Positions 56,393 through 64,000 of a stretch of DNA of 64,000 nucleotides are shown one piece after another. The notes below the pieces were generated by a model, which saw nothing but the letters and a program-made list of their open reading frames with translations, was not told the origin of the DNA and searched no databases. How positions within the stretch are numbered: the stretch's first letter is position 1; every line of letters begins with the position of its first letter. The translations under genes and the position numbers were made by a program. The DNA comes from Streptomyces sp. NBC_01707 (GTDB lineage Bacteria > Actinomycetota > Actinomycetes > Streptomycetales > Streptomycetaceae), in the NCBI RefSeq assembly GCF_041438805.1, contig NZ_CP109190.1, positions 3,162,001 through 3,226,000 of the forward strand, in the 5' to 3' direction.

Positions 56393-59300
56393 GTGTTTAC
56401 GCAGAAACGGCGGCACAGCCGGCGTCAGGTGGCGCGGAGTTGGGCGGTAGCCGTCACACTCCTAGCGAGTGCGGTTCCGGTAGTCGGGGCCGGGGCGACT
56501 CCGGCACTCGCCAATGACGGGGCGGCCTCGGTAGCGGCTGACAGGACTCTGGAGTCGAAGGCGAGCGCACTCGCGGCGGAGACCGGTGAGCGGGTGGCCG
56601 TGGACGCGGCGACCACCGAGTCATCCCAGATCTTCGCCAACCCGGACGGCACCTTCACACAGGAGATGAACGCGGCTCCGGTCCGTGCCCGGAAGGCCGA
56701 CGGCGCCTGGGCCCCCATCGACACCACCCTCATGCGCGAGGCCGACGGCTCCGCGCGGGCGAAGAATACGACGGCCGGTCTCACCTTCTCGGGCGGCGGG
56801 AGTGGGGACGGACTGGTCACGCTGGAGGACAAGGGGCACAAGCTGCAGCTCGGCTGGCCCACCGCGCTCCCCGAGCCCCAACTCGACGGCGCCACAGCCA
56901 CCTACGCCGGGGTCCTCCCGGATGTCGATCTGAAACTGACTGCACTGAGCTCCGGCTACACCTCGGTGCTCGTGGTCAAGACTGCGGAGGCGGCGGAGAA
57001 CCCGGCACTCGCGACGATCAAGATGACCGTCTCCGGCAGCGGCCTGGACATCGTCCCGACGGCCGACGGCGGTTTCGTTGCATGCGACGGCGACGGCACC
57101 CCGGTCTTCGAGACCCCGGCGGGGCGGATGTGGGACTCGGCCGGTGACACCCCCGCCACTGTCACCACGCAATCCGCCCGCACTGCTTCTTCAGCAGCGG
57201 CGGAGGACGAGGGTGCGCCGGAGGCGACGGACGCGGTGCCGCTGCCAGCCGCCGGGGGCGAGCCGGCCCCTTCGGAGGGCCCCGGCAGCGGTGACGCTTC
57301 GGCCGAGGTCCCGCTCAAGGTCACCGACGCCACGCTGGAGATCACGCCCGATCCGGCCCTGTTGCACGGCCAGGACACCGTCTTCCCGCTGTACATCGAC
57401 CCGCCGACCAAGGGCATCGCGCTGGGCGACTGGACGGCGCTCTCCTCGGACGGTGACAAGTTCTGGGAGTTCGACGGGGACAAGGGCGTGGGGCGCTGCT
57501 CCAACTACGCCGGCTACCTCTGCTCGAGCAGCCCGTACACCCAGCGCATGTACTTCGAGTACCCGCTCTCGTCGATCCACGGCAAGAAGGTCCTGGACGT
57601 GACGATGGAGGTGTACCAGGAGTGGACGTTCACCTGCGATCCGCACTGGTACGACCTGAGCCGCGTGGACAAGGGCATCTCCTCCAGCACCACTTGGTCG
57701 TCCCGCCCCACCGCGGTGGACCTGATGGGCGATCGGAGCGTGGCCTATGGGCGGGGCGCTCTGTGCAGCCCGTCGCAGCCGGCGGACTGGGTGCGCTTCA
57801 GCGACAACGTGGATGAGGAGACGAACGAGAACCTGACGACGACCCTCGCGTCCTATGCCGCGAACAAGGAGTCGCAGATCACCTTCTCGCTGACCGCGCA
57901 CGACGAGTCCGACGCGGCCTCCTGGGCGCGGTTCCGCAACGACGCGAAGCTGTCGGTGACTTACGTCTCCTACCCGGACAAGCCGACCTCGTACGGTGTC
58001 CAGCAGGGCACGACCGGGCGGGCCTGCAACGCCTCCTCGCTGTCGTTCGCCACCAGTGATACCACGCCGAAGATGTTGGCCACGGTGCAGTCGGCCGACG
58101 GCTCCAGCTCCCAGCTGCGCGCCATGTTCGAGGTGTGGAAGGCGGACGGCTCCAGCCGCGCCTGGTACGCGGCCTCGCCGGACGACGCCTGGGTGGCCGA
58201 CAACGCCCCCCGCAACGCGACCTCCAGCACGCTGACGGCCCAGACGGACTACCGGATGCGGGTCAAGACGCAGGCGTACTACAAGACGGACCGGGGCGCG
58301 ACCGGTGTCCTGGACTCGGACTGGTCTTCCTGGTGCTACTTCCGGGTCGACACCGATTCGCCGCCGCCCCCGGTGGTGACCAGCACCGACGGCCTCTACA
58401 AGCCGGCCGAGACCGATCCGGCCGCGGGCGGGGTGGGCACGCCGGGCAAGTTCACCTTCACCCCCGCGGACACCAACTCCACCACGGCCGGCATCCAGTC
58501 GGACGTCGTCAGCTACAAGTGGAAGCTGAACAGCGGCGCGCTCTCCGCCCCGATCACCGTCGCCAAGGGCACGGCCACCACCCAGACGATCACGCCGAAC
58601 CAAGCCGGTGAGAACACCATTCAGGTCTGGGGCTTCGACGCCGCCGGGCACAGCTCGCTCACCGGCTACTACAGCTTCCTGGTGCAGGGCGCCGAGAAGC
58701 CCTCGGGGATCTGGCACCTGGACAACGCCCTCACCGACTCCACCACCAGCACCCAGCACCCGCTGACCTCCTCGGGGGCCACCTGGGACACCCTGGCCCG
58801 TAGCGGCTCCGGCGCGGCGAAGTTCAACGGCACGACCGCCTACCTCTCCACCCCGGGTGCGGTACTGGACACCACCAAGTCCTTCACCGTCTCGGCCTGG
58901 GCGCGTCTGACGAAGAAGGACGTCAACTACACCGTCCTGTCCCAGGCGGGAACGAACGCCTCCGGGTTCCAGCTGTACTACTCCAGCTCCTTCAACGCCT
59001 GGATCTTCAACCGCCACCAGACGGATGTCGTCGACCCCGTGATCATCCGCTCGCTCGGCACCAAGCCTCCGGTCCTGAATGCCTGGACCCATCTGACGGG
59101 CGTCTACGACGCGGCAGGGCAGACCCTCCAGCTCTACGTCAACGGCGTCCCGCAAGGCAATCCGGTGCCGTTCACAGCCACCCCGTGGAAGGCGTCGGGC
59201 GGCCTCCAGGTCGGACGGCTGTGGTTCACCGCGACCGGCAAGGAGAACTTCGCCGGAACCATTGACGAGGTAAAGGTCTGGTCCCGCGCGCTCGCGGACA

Positions 59301-60127
59301 CCGAGGTCACCCACGACGCCTGGCTGGAGGACGAGGACATCAGCGACGGCACCGCCGGCGACCCGGTCCCGACGCTCGTCGCCAAGTGGGACGCCACGGA
59401 CATGGTCAACGCGACCGGCACCACGGTGAAGGACACCAGCGGCTTCGCCCGGAATCTGACGCTCAACGGGGCCGTGCTCACCCAGTTCACCACCGGCGAC
59501 CCGGATATCGGCGAAGAGGTCAAGCCCGGGCAGACGATGACCCTGAACGGCACCAGCGCGTATGCGACTGCCACTGGCCCGGTCGTCGATGACTCCGGTT
59601 CGTTCACCGCGACCGCTTGGGTGACTCTGGACCCCGCCAAGTTCGCCGACACCAGCAAGTCGTACGCGGTGCAGGTGTTCGGCCAGTCGGGGACGAGCCA
59701 GTCCTCCTGGGGTGTCTGGTACGAGCAGCCGGCCGGCAGCACCCAGGGGCGGTGGACGTTCGGCCGTCCCGACAAGGACGGCACCGGGGCGGTCTGGACC
59801 GAGAGCGAGTCCACCGCGTTCACCACGGCCCAGCTGGGCGTCCCGGTCATGCTGTCGGTCGTCTATGACGCCCAGTCGGCAGCCGACCCTGACGACACAT
59901 CCAAGCTCGGCGCGCTGAAGCTCTACGTCGACAGCGCCCTGATGGGCGACGAGGACGGCGTGCCGTACTCGGCCCCCTGGCAGGGCGGCGGAGTGTTCGA
60001 GATCGGCCGAGCGAAGATCAACGGCGCTGCCGCGCGCTACTTCCCCGGGACGATCGACAACGTCCGCGTCTGGGCCGGAGCCACCTCCACCGACACGATC
60101 GCCAACCGGCGCAACACCGAGCAGTAG
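56393..60127 (+). CDS. secreted LamG-domain protein
   Basis: 1244 residues from a GTG at 56393 with a GGTGGGGG just upstream. A long signal peptide (RRQVARSWAVAVTLLASAVP to the ATPALA-N site) starts it. Residues about 40-310 resemble the N-terminal region found in RHS-associated secreted proteins, a DNRLRE-type beta part follows (KKVLDVTMEVYQEWTFTCDP), then fibronectin-like parts, and two LamG (concanavalin-like) domains at about 775-960 (FTVSAWARLTKKDVNYT) and 1000-1235 (FTATAWVTLDPAKFAD). It is probably a surface adhesin. The next gene is an RHS-type protein, the usual partner. Confidence 0.82.
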   Translation: MFTQKRRHSRRQVARSWAVAVTLLASAVPVVGAGATPALANDGAASVAADRTLESKASALAAETGERVAVDAATTESSQIFANPDGTFTQEMNAAPVRARKADGAWAPIDTTLMREADGSARAKNTTAGLTFSGGGSGDGLVTLEDKGHKLQLGWPTALPEPQLDGATATYAGVLPDVDLKLTALSSGYTSVLVVKTAEAAENPALATIKMTVSGSGLDIVPTADGGFVACDGDGTPVFETPAGRMWDSAGDTPATVTTQSARTASSAAAEDEGAPEATDAVPLPAAGGEPAPSEGPGSGDASAEVPLKVTDATLEITPDPALLHGQDTVFPLYIDPPTKGIALGDWTALSSDGDKFWEFDGDKGVGRCSNYAGYLCSSSPYTQRMYFEYPLSSIHGKKVLDVTMEVYQEWTFTCDPHWYDLSRVDKGISSSTTWSSRPTAVDLMGDRSVAYGRGALCSPSQPADWVRFSDNVDEETNENLTTTLASYAANKESQITFSLTAHDESDAASWARFRNDAKLSVTYVSYPDKPTSYGVQQGTTGRACNASSLSFATSDTTPKMLATVQSADGSSSQLRAMFEVWKADGSSRAWYAASPDDAWVADNAPRNATSSTLTAQTDYRMRVKTQAYYKTDRGATGVLDSDWSSWCYFRVDTDSPPPPVVTSTDGLYKPAETDPAAGGVGTPGKFTFTPADTNSTTAGIQSDVVSYKWKLNSGALSAPITVAKGTATTQTITPNQAGENTIQVWGFDAAGHSSLTGYYSFLVQGAEKPSGIWHLDNALTDSTTSTQHPLTSSGATWDTLARSGSGAAKFNGTTAYLSTPGAVLDTTKSFTVSAWARLTKKDVNYTVLSQAGTNASGFQLYYSSSFNAWIFNRHQTDVVDPVIIRSLGTKPPVLNAWTHLTGVYDAAGQTLQLYVNGVPQGNPVPFTATPWKASGGLQVGRLWFTATGKENFAGTIDEVKVWSRALADTEVTHDAWLEDEDISDGTAGDPVPTLVAKWDATDMVNATGTTVKDTSGFARNLTLNGAVLTQFTTGDPDIGEEVKPGQTMTLNGTSAYATATGPVVDDSGSFTATAWVTLDPAKFADTSKSYAVQVFGQSGTSQSSWGVWYEQPAGSTQGRWTFGRPDKDGTGAVWTESESTAFTTAQLGVPVMLSVVYDAQSAADPDDTSKLGALKLYVDSALMGDEDGVPYSAPWQGGGVFEIGRAKINGAAARYFPGTIDNVRVWAGATSTDTIANRRNTEQ

Positions 60128-60134
60128 CAAAAGC

Positions 60135-60176
60135 GAGCGGGACAGGGCGGGGCTCCTTGCCCGTCCTGTCCCGCTC
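60135..60176 (+). terminator. hairpin terminator after the LamG gene
   Basis: GAGCGGGACAGG (60135-60146) and CCTGTCCCGCTC (60165-60176), a perfect 12-bp stem with an 18-base loop that itself holds GGGC/GCCC pairs. It starts 8 bases after the stop, so the RHS gene likely needs its own promoter or read-through. Confidence 0.7.
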
Positions 60177-60286
60177 TGCTCGAAACACACGCTGCGCGTC
60201 TCTGCGGACGCGCCGTCGAGATCCGGCGTACTCGGGCGTCGCCGCCCGAGCGCCTCCTGCCCATATCCGAGAACCGGGAAATCACC

Positions 60287-63200
60287 GTGTCTTCATCACC
60301 CTTCCGCACACGCTTGCCAGGGGCGGTCATACGCCGCTGGCTCGGCCGTGGCGCGCTCGTCATCTCCCTCTCCCTCCTGCCCCAAGTCGTGGTCCCCTCG
60401 GCCTATGACTTCGCCGCCCAGGCCCAGTCCCTTTCAGCCCGCAAGCAGCTGGAGGACCGGCCCGACGCGAAAATCGACAAGGTGGGCGTGCTCAAGCCCA
60501 GCACGTCCAAGGCCCCGAAGGACAAGGCCGCCCCCGCCTCCCGCGAGACCCGTGAGCGGCTGAAGAAAGCCGCATGGCCGAAGGCCGGGAAGGCCACCGC
60601 CGAGGTCGAGGCGACCGGCAAGGCCCCGGTCACCGTCGGCGGGCTCGCCGTGGAGCTGGCCCAGGAACCCGCAGCCCCGGCACCCAAACTGGCGAAGAGT
60701 AAGACGAAGGCGAACGCCACCGGTCCGGCCGACGAGGTGGCGCTCAGCGTCCACTCCCAGTCGGCCGCGAAGAAGGCGGGCGTCAACGGCGTCCTGCTCA
60801 CCGTCGACCCGGCGGAAACCGCATCCGGAGACTCCGCCCGCGACACCGACAAGCTCCGGATCTCCCTGGACTACTCCACCTTCAACGACGTCTACGGCGG
60901 CAACTTCGGCCCCCGCCTGCACCTGGTGGCACTTCCGGCGTGTGCGCTGACCACCCCGGAGAAGAAGTCCTGCCGCACCCAGACCCCGGTGGCGGACGCG
61001 GACAACGACGCAGAGTCCCAGACCCTGACGGGCACTGTCTCCGCCCGCACCCTCGCAGCCGGCGCCCCGGTGCTGCTGGCAGCGGCGGCGGACAGTTCGG
61101 GCGGCGGAGGCGACTACGCCTCCACCCCGCTGTCCCCGACCGCGACCTGGGAGGCCGGTGGCAGTACGGGTGACTTCACCTGGAACTACCCGCTGCGGGT
61201 TCCCCCGGCAACGGCCGGCCCGTCCCCGAACCTGTCCATCTCCTACAATTCGGCCTCGGTGGACGGCCGCACGGCCGGGGAGAATAATCAGACCTCGGTG
61301 GTCGGCGAGGGCTTCTCGATCACCGAGTCCTACATTGAGCGCAAGTACGGATCCTGCAAGGACGACGGCCAGTCCGGCAAGGGCGACTTGTGCTGGAAGT
61401 ACGCCAACGCCACCCTGGTCCTCAACGGCAAGGCCGTCGAACTGGTCAACACCTGCGCCGACAAGGCGGCCTGCGACACCGCGGCCCTCTCGCAGGCGTC
61501 CGGCGGTTCGTGGAAGCTGAAGAACGAGGACGGCACCCGCGTCGAGCACCTGACTGGCGCCACCGGTAACGGCGACGACAACACCGAGTACTGGAAGGTC
61601 ACGGACGCGTCCGGCACCCAGTACTTCTTCGGTAAGCACCGGATGCCCGGCTGGAGCGACAAGGGCACTACCGCCACTACCGACGACGACCCCGTCACCA
61701 ACTCCGTGTGGACCGTGCCGGTCTTCGGCGACGACTCCGGAGAGCCCTGCTACAAGTCCACCGGATTCGCCGACTCCTCCTGCAACCAGGCATGGCGCTG
61801 GAACCTGGACTACGTCGTGGACACCCACGACAACGCCTCCACCTACTGGTACAGCAAGGAGACGAACTACTACTCCAAGAACGCCGACACCACTGTCAAC
61901 GGCACCGGTTACACCCGCGGCGGCTACCTCGACCGCATCGACTACGGCCTGCGCAGCGAATGGATCTACTCCAAGCCCGCCGCGCAGCAGGTCAGTTTCA
62001 CCTACGCCGAGCGCTGCGTCACCTCGGGTGGCTGCGCCAGTCTGACGGCGACCACCAAGGCCAACTGGCCTGACGTGCCGTTTGACATGATCTGCGCGTC
62101 GGGCACCAAGTGCACCACCCAGATCGGCCCGGCCTTCTTCACCCGCAAGCGCCTCACCGACATCACCACCTCGGTGTGGACCGGCATTGGCACTACCCGC
62201 CGGGACGTGGACACCTGGCACCTGGACCAAGACTTCCCCGACACTGGTGACGCCTCCTCGGCGAGCCTGTGGCTGAAGTCCATCCAGAACACCGGTAAGG
62301 CCAACACCACTGCGGCCGCCATGCCGCCGGTCGTCTTCGGCGGCATTCAGCTGTCCAACCACGTCGAGGGCAGCGGTCCGGACACCCTGCGCTACATCAA
62401 GTGGCGCGTGCGCACCATTAAGTCCGAGACCGGCTCCACCCTCACCGTCAACTACTCTGACCCCGACTGCATCTGGGGCACCAGCATGCCGGCGGACATC
62501 GACAAGAACACCCGTCGCTGCTTCCCCGTCAAGTGGTCCCAGTCCGGGGCCACCCCGGTCATCGACTGGTTCCACAAGTACGTGGTCACCTCCGTCTTCC
62601 AGGACGACCCCTACGGCCACGGCGACACCGGTGAGAAGTACTACGACTACCAGGGCGGCGCCGGCTGGGCGTACTCCGACGACGAGGGCCTGACCAAGAC
62701 CTCCAACCGCACTTGGTCGCAGTGGCGCGGCTACGGCAAGGTTGTGGAGACCTCCGGCGACTCCGAGGGCCCGCGCAGTAAGAAGCTGATGCTCTACATG
62801 CGCGGCCTGAACGGTGAGAAGGAACTCGACGGCAGCGCACGCGTGGAAAAGGTCACCGACTCCACCGGCACCGCGATCGACGACTCCCGCCAGTACACCG
62901 GGTTCGTCCGCGAGACCATCGCCTACAACGGCACCGAAGAAGTCAGCGGCACCATCAACAACCCCTGGTCGCACAAGACCGGCAGCCACACCTACAGCTG
63001 GGGCACCACCGACTCCTGGATCGTCCAGGCCGACGAGACCACCACCCGCGCCAAGACCTCCACCGGCACCCGCACGGTCAAGCAGAAGACCACGTACGAC
63101 ACCACGTACGGCATGCCGATCACCGTGGAGGACACCGGCGACATCGCTATAACCGGCGACGAGTCGTGCGTGCGGACCACCTACGCGCGCAACACCTCCG

Positions 63201-64000
63201 CCTGGCTGGTCAACGCGGTCTCGCGCACCGAGACATACTCGGTTTCCTGCGCAACCACCCCGGTGATCCCCGACGACGTCGTCTCCGACATCACCACGGC
63301 CTACGACGGCCAGGCGGTCGGGGGCGCGCCCACCAAGGGCGAACTCACCGCCTCCTACCGGGTCGCGAGCTACGGCGAGCTCGATAAGAAGCCCGTCTAC
63401 CAGCAGGTCTCCAGCTCTACCTACGACAAGCTGGGCCGCCCGCTCACTGCGACCAACGCCGTCAACAGCACGGTCAGGACCACTTACGTCCCCGACGACA
63501 CCGGCTACGGCCCGCTGACGTCCAAGACCACCACCGACCCCAAGCTCTACACCTCCACCACCGAGGTGGACCCGGCTTGGGGCACGGCCACCAAGTCCAC
63601 CGACGCCAACCTCAATCTCACCGAGTGGTCCTTCGACGCGCTCGGCCGCCTGCGGTCGGTCTGGAAGCCGGACCGCTCCCACGCGCTCGGCGACGCCGCC
63701 AGCATCGTCTATGCGTACAGCATTAACAACGACAAGGAGACCTGGGTCCGCACCGACGCCCTCAAGGCCGACGGACAGACCTACAACAGCTCCTACGAGA
63801 TCTTCGACGGCCTTCTACGGTCCCGCCAGACGCAGGTCCCCTCGCCGAACGGCGGCCGGGTGATCTCCGAAACCCTCTACGACGACCGCGGCCTGGCCTA
63901 CATCACCAACGCGCAGGTCCACGACAACAACGCGCCCTCGGGCACCCTGGCCAACACCTATCCCGGCTCCGTCCCCGCCTCCACCGAGACGGTCTTCGAC
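60287..64000 (+). CDS. RHS/SpvB-type secreted toxin-like protein, partial
   Basis: 1238 codons are open from a GTG at 60287 to the window edge without a stop. The N-terminus has a signal-like segment (RRWLGRGALVISLSLLPQVV). Then come a low-complexity Lys/Ala part and, from about residue 280, the SpvB-like NYPLRVPPATAGPSPNLSISY, DGRTAGENNQTSVVGEGFSI and ERKYGSCKDD. YD-repeat-like strands follow (e.g. STYDKLGRPLTATNAVNST). RHS proteins encapsulate a C-terminal toxin in a beta shell; here that end is beyond the window. It is paired with the LamG gene, 160 bases upstream. Confidence 0.85.
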   Translation, partial: MSSSPFRTRLPGAVIRRWLGRGALVISLSLLPQVVVPSAYDFAAQAQSLSARKQLEDRPDAKIDKVGVLKPSTSKAPKDKAAPASRETRERLKKAAWPKAGKATAEVEATGKAPVTVGGLAVELAQEPAAPAPKLAKSKTKANATGPADEVALSVHSQSAAKKAGVNGVLLTVDPAETASGDSARDTDKLRISLDYSTFNDVYGGNFGPRLHLVALPACALTTPEKKSCRTQTPVADADNDAESQTLTGTVSARTLAAGAPVLLAAAADSSGGGGDYASTPLSPTATWEAGGSTGDFTWNYPLRVPPATAGPSPNLSISYNSASVDGRTAGENNQTSVVGEGFSITESYIERKYGSCKDDGQSGKGDLCWKYANATLVLNGKAVELVNTCADKAACDTAALSQASGGSWKLKNEDGTRVEHLTGATGNGDDNTEYWKVTDASGTQYFFGKHRMPGWSDKGTTATTDDDPVTNSVWTVPVFGDDSGEPCYKSTGFADSSCNQAWRWNLDYVVDTHDNASTYWYSKETNYYSKNADTTVNGTGYTRGGYLDRIDYGLRSEWIYSKPAAQQVSFTYAERCVTSGGCASLTATTKANWPDVPFDMICASGTKCTTQIGPAFFTRKRLTDITTSVWTGIGTTRRDVDTWHLDQDFPDTGDASSASLWLKSIQNTGKANTTAAAMPPVVFGGIQLSNHVEGSGPDTLRYIKWRVRTIKSETGSTLTVNYSDPDCIWGTSMPADIDKNTRRCFPVKWSQSGATPVIDWFHKYVVTSVFQDDPYGHGDTGEKYYDYQGGAGWAYSDDEGLTKTSNRTWSQWRGYGKVVETSGDSEGPRSKKLMLYMRGLNGEKELDGSARVEKVTDSTGTAIDDSRQYTGFVRETIAYNGTEEVSGTINNPWSHKTGSHTYSWGTTDSWIVQADETTTRAKTSTGTRTVKQKTTYDTTYGMPITVEDTGDIAITGDESCVRTTYARNTSAWLVNAVSRTETYSVSCATTPVIPDDVVSDITTAYDGQAVGGAPTKGELTASYRVASYGELDKKPVYQQVSSSTYDKLGRPLTATNAVNSTVRTTYVPDDTGYGPLTSKTTTDPKLYTSTTEVDPAWGTATKSTDANLNLTEWSFDALGRLRSVWKPDRSHALGDAASIVYAYSINNDKETWVRTDALKADGQTYNSSYEIFDGLLRSRQTQVPSPNGGRVISETLYDDRGLAYITNAQVHDNNAPSGTLANTYPGSVPASTETVFD

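Noticed and set aside
57191..63682. Long minus-strand frames opposite the LamG and RHS genes
   Set aside because: Both are antisense shadows, rich in Gly, Arg and Val with no motifs, while the plus-strand proteins have signal peptides and known domains.
1..64000. tRNA or rRNA genes and a canonical tRNA attachment site for the prophage
   Set aside because: No cloverleaf-like sequence or rRNA stretch was recognised; a covariance search was not possible here.

Overview
The window is very GC-rich actinobacterial DNA. GTG starts are common, and gene neighbours such as the RHS/LamG pair, the SMI1/KNR4 protein and the tetratricopeptide-type XRE regulator are typical of Streptomyces, so I read it as a Streptomyces chromosome segment that holds a large, damaged prophage.

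Layout. 1-5.6 kb is host DNA: an ATP-grasp ligase cut by the window edge next to an RmlB-type dTDP-glucose 4,6-dehydratase, two small uncharacterised genes, a divergent XRE regulator, CutA, a small acidic protein, and a secreted protein made of 16 tandem pentapeptides. From about 5.8 to 56.1 kb lies the prophage. Its late genes run on the minus strand from right to left: broken terminase large subunit, portal, a very large MuF/2H-phosphoesterase/protease fusion, HK97-type major capsid protein, several Cys-rich structural proteins including one of 2061 residues, major tail protein, a glycosyltransferase, connectors, tail assembly chaperones with a -1 frameshift, tape measure, minor tail and fibre proteins, amidase endolysin, holin and a coiled-coil membrane protein. 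I see no integrase, repressor, replication gene or small terminase, and the terminase large subunit is only a frameshifted fragment, so the element is cryptic and mostly a morphogenesis module.

The prophage has been invaded several times. A 7566-bp TniB/TniQ (Tn5053/Tn7-like) transposon at 11352-18917 has a perfect 5-bp target duplication. An IS110-family element sits near 30.3-31.8 kb. Homing-type nucleases of the HNH and zinc-ribbon/GIY-YIG kinds lie between structural genes. Two plus-strand membrane-protein morons, and a PIN-domain gene plus a pentapeptide-repeat membrane protein, interrupt the late genes.

The most striking unnamed signal is a conserved intergenic element present seven times in the prophage. 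Each copy has a TANNCT -10-like hexamer, then a 22-bp conserved leader, then a ribosome binding site and the start of a structural gene. It looks like a repeated late promoter with an obligatory 5' leader. A second signal is a cluster of four perfect TGTCCGGACA palindromes directly upstream of one of these promoters.

56.4-64 kb returns to host-type genes: a secreted LamG protein and the start of an RHS/SpvB-type secreted protein that runs off the window. Together with the immunity-like cargo of the transposon, this hints at a polymorphic-toxin context. All functional calls come from reading the sequence and from remembered family features; no database search was run.
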